From contig CACHEF010000008.1 in NCBI GenBank assembly GCA_902578775.1, forward strand, positions 1 through 38,619: DNA of 38,619 nucleotides. Reading direction: 5' to 3'. Both the position numbers and the translations under genes were made by a program. Source of the DNA: an uncultured Pelagibacteraceae bacterium. GTDB lineage: Bacteria; Pseudomonadota; Alphaproteobacteria; Pelagibacterales; Pelagibacteraceae. The notes under the pieces are model-generated. The model had not been told where the DNA came from, ran no database searches, and worked only from the letters and a program-made list of their open reading frames with translations. Numbering within the stretch: position 1 is the first letter of the stretch; the number at the start of each line of letters is the position of its first letter. Of the stretch, positions 1 through 7,425 are shown one piece after another.

Positions 1-310
1 CTTCTTTTTTTCTATCTTTTTTTGGAATTGCTTTTTGTGGGTTATTTCCATTAGCAGGCATAGGCATCAATTCATTCTCACCTAAAATTCTAGCTACTCT
101 TGTTGTAGGTTGTGCACCTTGACCAAGCCAGTATTTTATTCTCTCAGCCTCTAATCCAATTCTTTCTTTTTTTTCTTTTGGTAATAATGGATTAAAAAAA
201 CCTACTTTCTCTATAAATCTACCATCTCTAGCAAATCGACTGTCAGCTACAACAACCTTATAAACAGGCCTCTTTTTTGTGCCACCTCTAGATAATCTTA
301 ATTTTAACAT
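1..310 (-). CDS. rpsP: 30S ribosomal protein S16, C-terminus cut by window edge
   Basis: The minus-strand frame from the ATG at 310 begins [20 protein letters not shown] and continues with [20 protein letters not shown], the characteristic start of ribosomal protein S16, a small-subunit assembly protein. The frame stays open to base 1, so about 103 residues are visible and the C-terminus lies outside the window. The visible end is lysine-rich, like the variable tail of alphaproteobacterial S16. A good Shine-Dalgarno sequence (AAGGAG) lies about 5 bp before the ATG and supports this start. The gene follows ffh on the same strand with a 12 bp gap, the ffh-rpsP arrangement common in proteobacteria, and the two are probably cotranscribed. 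Confidence 0.95.
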   Translation of the reverse strand, partial: MLKLRLSRGGTKKRPVYKVVVADSRFARDGRFIEKVGFFNPLLPKEKKERIGLEAERIKYWLGQGAQPTTRVARILGENELMPMPANGNNPQKAIPKKDRKKE

Positions 311-322
311 TTACTCTCCTTT

Positions 323-1681
323 TTATTTTAATTGATTAAATAATTCTGGAGGTATTCCTTTATCAGATATACCTTTCAGATTTCCTTTTGACATCTTCTT
401 CATCATTTCAGACATCATTTTAAATTGTTTTAACAATTTATTGATAGTGGCTGGATCGGTTCCTGAACCATTAGCAATTCTTTTTTTTCTAGAACCATCA
501 ATTATTTTTGGGTTCTCTCTTTCTTTTTTGGTCATTGATAAAATTATAGCCTCATTTTTTATAATGATACTCTCATCAATGCCCGCTGCATCCATTTGAG
601 ATTTAACCTTTGAAACTCCTGGCATGAAAGACATGATACCTTCGATCCCTCCCATTTTTTTCATTTGTCTCAGTTGAGTTAAATAATCTTGCATTGAGAA
701 TTGTCCTTTTTTTAAATTTTCCTCTGTTTTTTTTATATTTTCTTCCCCAAGATCTTGGGCTGCTTTTTCAACAAGAGAAACAATATCTCCCATCCCAAGA
801 ATTCTATTTGCAATTCTATCTGGGTGAAAAACTTCAAGATTTTCAATCTTTTCACCAATACCTAAAAATTTAATTGGAACCTTTGAAACAAATTTCATAC
901 TTACAGCAGCTCCACCTCTCGCATCACCATCTGCTCTTGTTAAAATAATTCCAGACAAATTTACGGTATTGTTAAATTCTTTTGCTACTGATGCAGCTAC
1001 TTGTCCAGTAAGCGAGTCAGCAACTAAAAACGTCTCTGCCGGTTTAATGGTATTTTCAATTTGTTTAATTTCACTCATCATCTGCAAATCTATTTGTGTT
1101 CTGCCAGCAGTATCGAATAAAATAATATCTGCACCATTCAAGTTTGCAGCACTAATTGCTCTTTGACAAATATCACTGGGTTGTTGACCTTCAATTATTG
1201 GGAGAGTTAATATATTATTTTGTTCACCCAAAGATTTTAACTGTTCTTGAGCAGCTGGTCTGTAAATATCTAAACTGACCATCATTACTTTCTTTTTTTT
1301 TGTATTCTCGAGATATCTCGCAAGTTTAGCAGTTGTTGTTGTTTTACCAGAACCTTGTAGCCCAACCAGCATCATTGGCACTGGTGGAACTGCATTTAAA
1401 TTTACATCATTATTTTTTTCACCTAAAATATTAACTAATTCATCATAAACAATTTTTACCACCATATCACCAGGTGATGTTGATCTAATAATTTCTTGAC
1501 CTAATGCTTTTGGTTTAACCTTTTCAATAAATTCTTTAGCAACCTCAAGAGACACATCAGCTTCTAATAAAGCTTGTCTTATTCCTCTCAATCCTTCATC
1601 AACCTGATTTTCATCAAGTGATGGGGCTTTTTTTAGAGAGGAAAAAACTTCCTCAAATTTATTTGTTAAATTTTCAAACAT
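323..1681 (-). CDS. ffh: Signal recognition particle protein Ffh (SRP54 GTPase)
   Basis: Ffh binds signal sequences of nascent membrane proteins together with 4.5S RNA and delivers the ribosome to FtsY. The 452-residue product has the N domain first, then the G domain with P-loop GLQGSGKTTTTAKLA near residue 105, DTAGR, and TRADGDARGGAA. A methionine-rich M domain follows (MKKMGGIEGIMSFMPG, then FKMMSEMMKKMSKG near the C-terminus). Family members usually start M-F-E-N-L, so I chose the ATG at 1681. A longer frame reaches 1708, but it would add nine atypical residues and run into the structured leader. No clear Shine-Dalgarno precedes the ATG. The partner ftsY lies 1 kb away on the opposite strand. 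Confidence 0.97.
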   Translation of the reverse strand: MFENLTNKFEEVFSSLKKAPSLDENQVDEGLRGIRQALLEADVSLEVAKEFIEKVKPKALGQEIIRSTSPGDMVVKIVYDELVNILGEKNNDVNLNAVPPVPMMLVGLQGSGKTTTTAKLARYLENTKKKKVMMVSLDIYRPAAQEQLKSLGEQNNILTLPIIEGQQPSDICQRAISAANLNGADIILFDTAGRTQIDLQMMSEIKQIENTIKPAETFLVADSLTGQVAASVAKEFNNTVNLSGIILTRADGDARGGAAVSMKFVSKVPIKFLGIGEKIENLEVFHPDRIANRILGMGDIVSLVEKAAQDLGEENIKKTEENLKKGQFSMQDYLTQLRQMKKMGGIEGIMSFMPGVSKVKSQMDAAGIDESIIIKNEAIILSMTKKERENPKIIDGSRKKRIANGSGTDPATINKLLKQFKMMSEMMKKMSKGNLKGISDKGIPPELFNQLK

Positions 1682-1694
1682 ATTTATTACACAC

Positions 1695-1790
1695 AGCAGT
1701 AATCGCACTAGTGGGCGAACCCTCGCTGACTAGTGTCGATCTCTTTGTTTCCAAAGACACCGCAAATTTAATGTTTTTGCGGAAACTGCC
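1695..1790 (-). ncRNA. Structured 5' leader RNA upstream of ffh (ffh-motif candidate)
   Basis: Read on the minus strand, this stretch folds into a closed multibranch structure. The outer stem pairs 1785-1790 with 1695-1700 (GGCAGT with ACTGCT, one G-U pair). Inside it are three hairpins: 1776-1782 with 1760-1766 (7 bp, 9-nt loop); 1752-1757 with 1742-1747 (6 bp) capped by a GAAA tetraloop; and a long arm pairing 1729-1740 with 1702-1712 (11 bp, one bulge), extended by an inner helix at 1714-1718/1723-1727. The GNRA loop and outer G-U pair exist only in the minus-strand RNA, so it belongs to ffh, whose ATG is 14 nt downstream. From memory, a conserved 'ffh' RNA motif has been described in 'Ca. 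Pelagibacter'; this is probably the same element. Its ligand or role is unknown to me. Confidence 0.7.
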
Positions 1791-1794
1791 ACAA

Positions 1795-1802
1795 ACTATA
1801 AT
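1795..1802. promoter_or_regulatory. Overlapping divergent -10 elements for ffh and dapF
   Basis: The octamer ACTATAAT reads TATAAT on the plus strand (1797-1802), a consensus -10 box 41 bp before the dapF start. It reads TATAGT on the minus strand (1800-1795), a near-consensus -10 box. Transcription from the minus box would start about 1788-1790, exactly at the outer stem of the ffh leader RNA. A weak -35 (TTATTG) lies 17 bp upstream of the minus box. The plus -35 would fall in the T-rich 1773-1780 stretch and is poor. The promoter assignment is inference from spacing and motif only. Confidence 0.5.
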
Positions 1803-1842
1803 AGAGGTTCAAAAAGTCAATAAATAAGTTAAATAACTATAT

Positions 1843-2667
1843 ATGGACATCAAAGCTTTTAAAATGGACGGATTGGGTAATGATTTTGTGATAATCGATA
1901 ATAGAGAAAAAATTACCAATTTGACTAAAGATCAGATAGTTAAAATTTGTGACAGAAATTTTATTGGCTGTGATCAACTAATATTTATTGAGCCAGATAG
2001 TTCTGCAGATGCAAATTTAAGATTTTTTAATTCAGATGGAGGAGAGTCTGGGGCATGTGGAAATGGAACTAGATGTGTTGCAAATTTGATTTCAAATGAA
2101 AAAAATAACAAATCAATAATTTTAAATACGCTATCTGGAAAATTAAAATCTGAAATTTTAGAAAAAAAAATTGTTACAACAGAAATTGGTAAAGCAAAGT
2201 TAAAATGGGATGAAATACCTTTATCAAAAGAAATGGATACAAAGAACTTAAATATCAAAATTATTGATACAAATAATAATGAGTTCTTAGGTGGCACTGC
2301 AATTAATGTGGGTAACCCACATATTGTTTTTTTTGTTAAAAGGATTGAAGATTTCAATATAGAGAAAATTGGCCCTAAGATAGAAAATCACGAAATCTTC
2401 CCAGAAAAATGTAACGTAACAATTGCACAAGTTTTTAGTAAAAATTTGATCAAAGTAAAAGTTTGGGAAAGAGGAGCTGGTCTTACTAAAGCTTGTGGAA
2501 CTGCAGCGTGTGCTACAGCATATGCAGGTAAATTAAATAGTCTTACAGAAAATAAAACTGATATAGAGTTTGCAACTGGAAAATTATCAATTTCAATAGA
2601 TGAAAATAATTCTATTCACATGGAAGGACCTGTTTCAAATATTAAAGAAATAAAGATAAAATTGTAA
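1843..2667 (+). CDS. dapF: Diaminopimelate epimerase
   Basis: DapF interconverts LL- and meso-diaminopimelate, giving the precursor for lysine and for peptidoglycan cross-links. The 274-residue length is normal. The N-terminus has the family motif KMDGLGNDFV. The two catalytic cysteines are visible as Cys72 in GACGNGTRC and Cys218 in KACGTAAC, with the GNPH motif near residue 157. The start follows a TATAAT box by about 40 bp. The stop overlaps the ftsY start by one base (TAATG), indicating translational coupling. In many alphaproteobacteria a MiaB-like methylthiotransferase gene lies between dapF and ftsY; it is absent here. Confidence 0.96.
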   Translation: MDIKAFKMDGLGNDFVIIDNREKITNLTKDQIVKICDRNFIGCDQLIFIEPDSSADANLRFFNSDGGESGACGNGTRCVANLISNEKNNKSIILNTLSGKLKSEILEKKIVTTEIGKAKLKWDEIPLSKEMDTKNLNIKIIDTNNNEFLGGTAINVGNPHIVFFVKRIEDFNIEKIGPKIENHEIFPEKCNVTIAQVFSKNLIKVKVWERGAGLTKACGTAACATAYAGKLNSLTENKTDIEFATGKLSISIDENNSIHMEGPVSNIKEIKIKL

Positions 2668-3584
2668 TGGGTATCTTTGATAAATTTAAAATCGGATTTA
2701 AGAAAAGTGCATCAGCGTTTACATCTGGACTTAAAGAAATAATTGTCAAAAAAGAAATTAATGACGAAAATTTAAATAAAATTGAAGAATTTTTAATTCA
2801 ATCAGATGTGGGAGTTGAAGCTGCTTCTGAAATAAAAGAAATAATTTCTAGAAAAAAAATTGATCCAAATAAAGATTTATCTAAAGAGATAAACTCTATT
2901 TTAAAAGAATACATAATTTCTTTAATGAAACCTTTGGAAAATAAATCCTTTTTCGAGAAAAAAGAAAAGCTTAATGCAACGTTAATTTCTGGTGTGAACG
3001 GCGTTGGGAAAACAACAACTATCGGTAAAATAGGAAAAATATTAAAGAACAACGGTAGTAAAGTCATGTTTGCAGCTTCAGATACATTTCGCGCCGCTGC
3101 AATTGAGCAACTAGAAAATTGGGCGAGTAAAGTAGATGTTCAAATAGTAAAATCATCTCAAGGAGCTGATCCCGCCTCAGTTGCTTTTAAGGCTGTGGAT
3201 GAAGCTATTAAAAATAATTTTGATCAAGTTTTGATAGATACTGCGGGAAGACTCCAAAATAAAAAAAATTTAATGGAAGAATATAAAAAAATAGCGAATG
3301 TCACAAAAAAAATAGATCCCAACGCGCCTCATAATGTTATCTTAATTTTAGATGCAACCTCAGGACAAAATGTATTAAATCAAGTCGAAGAATTTAATAA
3401 AATCATCCCAATAACAGGTATCATGATGACAAAATTAGATGGTACAGCCAAGGGAGGAATTTTGCTAGCGCTAGCAAAAAAATATAAAATTCCAATTATT
3501 GCACTAGGTTTGGGTGAAAAAGAAGATGACTTACAGTTGTTCGAAGCAGAAAAATTTGCCGAGGCTTTTACTCAAATTAATTAA
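2667..3584 (+). CDS. ftsY: Signal recognition particle receptor FtsY
   Basis: FtsY is the membrane-associated GTPase that receives the Ffh-ribosome complex. The 305-residue protein is the short form without the long acidic N-terminal A domain of E. coli FtsY. It has the helical N domain (about 1-85), the P-loop GVNGVGKTTTIGK near residue 110, the DTFRAAAIEQL motif, DTAGR, and TKLDGTAKGG near residue 255. The C-terminus GLGEKEDDLQLFEAEKFAEA matches the family end. It overlaps dapF by one base at its start, and its last 8 bases overlap the convergent gene that ends at 3577. Confidence 0.97.
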   Translation: MGIFDKFKIGFKKSASAFTSGLKEIIVKKEINDENLNKIEEFLIQSDVGVEAASEIKEIISRKKIDPNKDLSKEINSILKEYIISLMKPLENKSFFEKKEKLNATLISGVNGVGKTTTIGKIGKILKNNGSKVMFAASDTFRAAAIEQLENWASKVDVQIVKSSQGADPASVAFKAVDEAIKNNFDQVLIDTAGRLQNKKNLMEEYKKIANVTKKIDPNAPHNVILILDATSGQNVLNQVEEFNKIIPITGIMMTKLDGTAKGGILLALAKKYKIPIIALGLGEKEDDLQLFEAEKFAEAFTQIN

Positions 3585-4140
3585 TTAAATTGCTGGAGAT
3601 CAAAGGTTTGTAGATATTACATTTATAATTATCATCAAATTTATAATGACCACAATCTTTAGAAAATGAGGAGATTATAAAGTCGAATTTACCGGTGGTG
3701 GGATAAAGTTCTAGTTTTTTACTTGTGATATCATATTTAAAATTAGCAGTTAAACTTTTCACAGCGCTAATCATTACTAATGTTTTGTCATCTTTTAATA
3801 AATAATATGCAAAATCATCTGGAAACACTGGAAAGTCATATTCTTGTAAAAAAGATTTAGCTTGTGAGGGAAACCACTCATAAGAAATTAGAGGTGAAGA
3901 GGACTTTGTTGAATAATTATAAATATAAAGATCTTTTGGATAATCATTTATATAATTTTCATTTTCACCTCTTGCTAAAATAGATTTTTCTCTACCTTTA
4001 AAATATAGGCTAAATTCTTTGTTATGTGAATCCATATGATCTATATGAAATAAATCATCTGGTTGAAAAAATTCATCTTGTGAATAAACATTCGTAATAA
4101 AAACAAAGAACGCAATAAATAAAACAGGCCATCTTTTCAT
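3577..4140 (-). CDS. Hypothetical exported protein
   Basis: I do not recognise this 187-residue protein. The first 20 residues, MKRWPVLFIAFFVFITNVYS, form a classic Sec signal peptide (basic start, hydrophobic core, small residues at the cut), so the mature protein is probably periplasmic or outer-membrane associated. The rest is rich in Phe, Tyr, Asp and Ser, with two cysteines close to the C-terminus (SKDCGHYKFDDNYKCN) that could form a disulfide. No lipobox or catalytic motif is visible. It is last in a minus-strand run behind the alpha/beta hydrolase (50 bp gap) and overlaps the 3' end of ftsY by 8 bp. Confidence 0.75.
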   Translation of the reverse strand: MKRWPVLFIAFFVFITNVYSQDEFFQPDDLFHIDHMDSHNKEFSLYFKGREKSILARGENENYINDYPKDLYIYNYSTKSSSPLISYEWFPSQAKSFLQEYDFPVFPDDFAYYLLKDDKTLVMISAVKSLTANFKYDITSKKLELYPTTGKFDFIISSFSKDCGHYKFDDNYKCNIYKPLISSNLIN

Positions 4141-4190
4141 TATCTTTTTATTAAATTAAATTCTTGAATTATATTTGTTGAGATTGTGGC

Positions 4191-5009
4191 TTAATTTAAA
4201 CTTTTTAAAAATGAGTTAAGGGCTTTAACAAGGTTTTCATCGTACTCCATCATATGATTGTCATGTTTTGTGAAATAAGAATATTTTGGCATATTTGCTT
4301 TTTCGTACATTTTTTTTCCCATAAAAAATGGAACTATTTGATCAGCCTCACCATGCATTATCAAAATTGGAACTTTTATATTCTTAATTTTGCTTTTATT
4401 ATCAAATTTGTCTTTCAATAATAAATTTACAGGCACGTATGGATAAAACGTTTTGGCTGCATCAATCATAGAAGTGAAAGGAGTTTCCAATACAACACCA
4501 GCAAAATTTTTATTTTGTGACAAATGAGTTGCAACACCAGTTCCTAATGACTCTCCATAAATAACAAGATTTTCCTCTTTGACACCTTTTCCAACTAACC
4601 AATTTATCCCACTTCTTCCATCTTTATAAAGACCTTCCTCAGATGGTTTCCCTTTGTTACCACTAAACCCTCTCCAGGCAATTATTAAAAAATTAACATC
4701 CATTTTATTGAAATGGTTTAATTTATGAATTCTATTTTCAAGGGAACCAGCATTTCCATGAAAAAATAAAACCGTTTTGTATTTTTCTAAGTCTTTTTCA
4801 TGGAACCAGCCTAATAAATCAATATTGTCCTCCGTCTTAATTTTTACTTTTTCAATAGGAACTGATATTTGATCACCAGAATAATTATTTTCGTTTGGAT
4901 GATATAATAAATTTCTCTGATAAAAATATAAAAAAACTAAGATTAAAAAATAAACAAAAATAATTATTTGAAAAAACAACAACAAAATATTCCTAGACTT
5001 TTTTAACAT
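4191..5009 (-). CDS. Membrane-anchored alpha/beta hydrolase (BEM46-like)
   Basis: This 272-residue protein belongs to the alpha/beta-hydrolase fold, closest by eye to the BEM46/ABHD13 group. One N-terminal transmembrane helix (about residues 8-30) is followed by the group's typical NLLYHP motif. The oxyanion region is FFHGNAGS, the nucleophile elbow is GESLGTG (catalytic Ser), the acid lies in HGEADQIVPF and the catalytic His in KHDNHM near the C-terminus, so the triad looks complete. The substrate is unknown; an ester or thioester near the membrane is plausible. Its first 17 bases overlap the end of the upstream EamA transporter gene, so the two are cotranscribed. Confidence 0.9.
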   Translation of the reverse strand: MLKKSRNILLLFFQIIIFVYFLILVFLYFYQRNLLYHPNENNYSGDQISVPIEKVKIKTEDNIDLLGWFHEKDLEKYKTVLFFHGNAGSLENRIHKLNHFNKMDVNFLIIAWRGFSGNKGKPSEEGLYKDGRSGINWLVGKGVKEENLVIYGESLGTGVATHLSQNKNFAGVVLETPFTSMIDAAKTFYPYVPVNLLLKDKFDNKSKIKNIKVPILIMHGEADQIVPFFMGKKMYEKANMPKYSYFTKHDNHMMEYDENLVKALNSFLKSLN

Positions 5010-5898
5010 TTTTTTTCTTTGCTAAGTATATGCCAAAAAACACCAGTATTGTTCCAATGAAATGATAATTTTCAAATTTTTCATCAAATAAAAAATAACC
5101 ATAAATAGCTCCGTAGACTGTAAAAACATAAAGAGTGAACCCTGTCAAGGACGCACCTAATTCTTTTTGAGCAACAGTGTACAGCGTAAAGGCAATTATT
5201 CCTGGCGAGATAGCAGCAAAAATTACCCAAAAATAAAATTCAGGTATAAAAACTGTTTGTTTATAAAATATTTCCTCACCTATATAGAATGGTAATAAAC
5301 TTAATGCTCCAAAAAATGATATTAAGGTAAATCTTTCAAAAATTTTTAGTTCTGAATTCCAATAAAACAAATAAATTGAATATAATGCCCATCCAATAGC
5401 GGCAGCCAACATCCATAAATCACCCATAGTAAATTGTAAATTAATTAATAAATTTAAATCTCCTTTTATAATAATTGTTAAGACTCCTATTAAACACGCA
5501 ATTAATCCAATTATTTTTGTGAAATTTATTTTTTCATGAAAAAAAAAGAATGAAATCAAGATTATAAACACAGGTGAAGATGTATAAATAATTCCCATAT
5601 TTGTTACAGTTGTAGTTTCACCTGCCAAAAATGGAAAGGCTCCACATACTCCACATCCCATTGAACCTAAAAAAAATAATTTTTTGTATTCTTTTTTAAT
5701 TGTCTTAATATTTTTTTTTAATGTTATGTATGTAAAAGGTAATAATATTAAAAAAACTAGTGTCCATCTCCAAAATGCTAATGAAATTGGTGGAACGTAT
5801 TCGACGCCACCTCGTGCAACCACTAAATTAGATGCCATAAAAATCGGCTGAATAAATAAAAGAGAAAATGCAAAAAAATTTTTAGTTTTTAGTCTCAA
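4993..5898 (-). CDS. EamA-family (DMT superfamily) transporter
   Basis: The 301-residue protein is almost entirely hydrophobic, with about ten transmembrane helices in two repeats, as in the drug/metabolite transporter superfamily. Typical EamA features are LAFWRWTLVFLILLPF in repeat one, GVLTIIIKG at the domain junction, and GASLTGFTLYVFTVYGAIYG in repeat two. Such proteins usually export amino acids or small metabolites; the substrate cannot be read from sequence. The start is TTG: no in-frame ATG lies between it and the upstream stop at 5908-5910. The next ATG (Met21) would remove most of the first helix, so TTG is preferred. The gene overlaps the following hydrolase by 17 bp. Confidence 0.9.
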   Translation of the reverse strand: MRLKTKNFFAFSLLFIQPIFMASNLVVARGGVEYVPPISLAFWRWTLVFLILLPFTYITLKKNIKTIKKEYKKLFFLGSMGCGVCGAFPFLAGETTTVTNMGIIYTSSPVFIILISFFFFHEKINFTKIIGLIACLIGVLTIIIKGDLNLLINLQFTMGDLWMLAAAIGWALYSIYLFYWNSELKIFERFTLISFFGALSLLPFYIGEEIFYKQTVFIPEFYFWVIFAAISPGIIAFTLYTVAQKELGASLTGFTLYVFTVYGAIYGYFLFDEKFENYHFIGTILVFFGIYLAKKKNVKKV

Positions 5899-5916
5899 TA
5901 ATTTATTTTATTTTAT

Positions 5917-6093
5917 CTATTTTTTATCAAAGAAAGCTTCATAAACCATCATGAAGATTGCTATACCCATCAAAATGTATACTGGCAGTACATCAAAAAA
6001 ACCTATCATTGAAGATCTGGTTAAAGTGGTGGCAAGGCCCACTAAGAAAGCGATAGCAAGTAACGAACCTAAAAAAGTTGTAAACTTTTGCAT
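5917..6093 (-). CDS. Small membrane protein, 58 residues
   Basis: A short minus-strand frame starts at the ATG at 6093, one base after the amidase stop codon, and ends with TAG at 5917. It reads MQKFTTFLGSLLAIAFLVGL, then about 12 polar residues, then a second hydrophobic helix (PVYILMGIAIFMMVYEAFF) and a DKK end. Two transmembrane helices are therefore likely. It fills almost the whole gap between the amidase and EamA genes. I know no family for it. The tight junction with the amidase and the clear membrane-protein composition argue that it is real; it may accompany the TRAP/amidase genes. Confidence 0.75.
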   Translation of the reverse strand: MQKFTTFLGSLLAIAFLVGLATTLTRSSMIGFFDVLPVYILMGIAIFMMVYEAFFDKK

Positions 6094-6094
6094 T

Positions 6095-7420
6095 TTAATT
6101 ATTACATTCCTTTTCTAACCAATTAGCAACCCCTAAAAATCTATGATCATCATGAAGATCTCCTATCAGTTGAACTCCTAACGGTAATTTATTTTCACCT
6201 TCAAGCAATGGAAGTGAAATACAAGGTGTTCCCATAAAAGACCAAACTTTATTAAACTCTGCAGTTCCAGTACTTTTTAAGCCTTTAGGTGCCACACCGG
6301 GACTTGAGGGTGATAATACACAATGATAATCCTCAAAAACTTCCTTATAAGATTCGTAGCTTCTTTTTCTAAAATCAATTGCCTCTGCATATTCTTTTGC
6401 TGAATACTTATTACCTTTAGCAATAGCAGTTTGCATATATTTGGATAGCTTTGCTTTGTACTTTTTGTAGTACAATGCAAAGTTATTTGCTAAATCTGTT
6501 TCATGGATAATTTGATGGTATTTGTGAATATCTTTAAAATATGATGGAGTGTCAAATACTTCAATATTTTTAAATGACTTTATAAAATACTCAAAAGACT
6601 CTCTAGATTTTTTATCAATTATCTTCCAAAAGTCAGTTTTATAAAAAATAAATTTAGGTTCATATGCTGGACCTTTTTTTGTCTCATCTAAAATATTTTC
6701 AGCAGAATAGTAAATAGTTGCAGGATCATGATGATCTTTTTTAATCAAAACTTTTGCTAATAATGCTACGTCTTCAACAGTTCTTCCAAAAACACCAATA
6801 TGGTCAAGTGTGTAAGATGTTCTTAAAACACCATTTCTTGAAATCAAACCATAACTAGGTTTATAACCGACAACCCCACAATAAGAAGCTGGTCTAATGA
6901 TTGATCCCCCTGTTTGAGATCCTATTGAAAGTGGTGTCATTAATGAGGCTACAGAAGCTGCTGAACCACTAGATGAACCACCTGGCGTTCTTGAGTAATC
7001 ATGAGGATTAGTTGTTTTTGGTGGACCAAGATATGCTAATTCAGAAGTATTTGTTTTACCCATGACTATTGCACCAGCTGCATTTAATAGCTCAACTATT
7101 TCAGCGTCTTGAGAATAAGATTTGCCTTTTCTTATTACCGTTCCACATTCGGTCGGCATGTCTACTGTTCCAATGATATCTTTTAGAGCAACCGGTACTC
7201 CATGTAGTGTGCCCACTGGTTTTCCTGATCTTCTGTGTTCATCTGCATCTGCAGCTTTTTCTAATAAAATTTTTTTATCAAAGTGGGCCCAAGCTTTAAT
7301 ATCTTTCTCAAACTTATTTATTCTTTCGATATACTTTTCACAAACTTCAAGAGATGTTAATTTGCCATATTTTATTTGGGAAGCCATCTCCTCAACACTA
7401 AGCGAAAATACATCAATCAT
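6095..7420 (-). CDS. Amidase-signature family hydrolase
   Basis: This 441-residue enzyme has the amidase signature domain, which hydrolyses carboxamides through a Ser-cisSer-Lys triad. The lysine is in VALKDIIG, and the serines are in GGSSSGSAASVASLMTPLSI and GSQTGGSIIRPASYCGVVGYK. The C-terminal GTPCISLPLL and LPLGVQLIG motifs are also typical. It resembles GatA in the core. However, no gatB or gatC is adjacent and it follows the TRAP permease by only 5 bp, so a catabolic amidase acting on an imported amide is more likely than tRNA amidation. The substrate is unknown. Confidence 0.92.
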   Translation of the reverse strand: MIDVFSLSVEEMASQIKYGKLTSLEVCEKYIERINKFEKDIKAWAHFDKKILLEKAADADEHRRSGKPVGTLHGVPVALKDIIGTVDMPTECGTVIRKGKSYSQDAEIVELLNAAGAIVMGKTNTSELAYLGPPKTTNPHDYSRTPGGSSSGSAASVASLMTPLSIGSQTGGSIIRPASYCGVVGYKPSYGLISRNGVLRTSYTLDHIGVFGRTVEDVALLAKVLIKKDHHDPATIYYSAENILDETKKGPAYEPKFIFYKTDFWKIIDKKSRESFEYFIKSFKNIEVFDTPSYFKDIHKYHQIIHETDLANNFALYYKKYKAKLSKYMQTAIAKGNKYSAKEYAEAIDFRKRSYESYKEVFEDYHCVLSPSSPGVAPKGLKSTGTAEFNKVWSFMGTPCISLPLLEGENKLPLGVQLIGDLHDDHRFLGVANWLEKECNN

Positions 7421-7425
7421 TTTTT

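Noticed and set aside
323..1708. Longer Ffh start at 1708
   Set aside because: The extra residues are unlike the family start M-F-E-N-L and would place translation initiation within the leader RNA stem.
1695..1790. Possible tRNA or tmRNA, because the fold is cloverleaf-like and contains GGGTTCGCCC
   Set aside because: The loop is 4 nt instead of the 7-nt T loop, there is no anticodon arm of the right size, and no 3' CCA context.
1618..1827. Plus-strand 69-codon frame across the ffh start
   Set aside because: It runs through ffh antisense and the structured leader; the translation resembles no protein and the region is better explained by RNA pairing.
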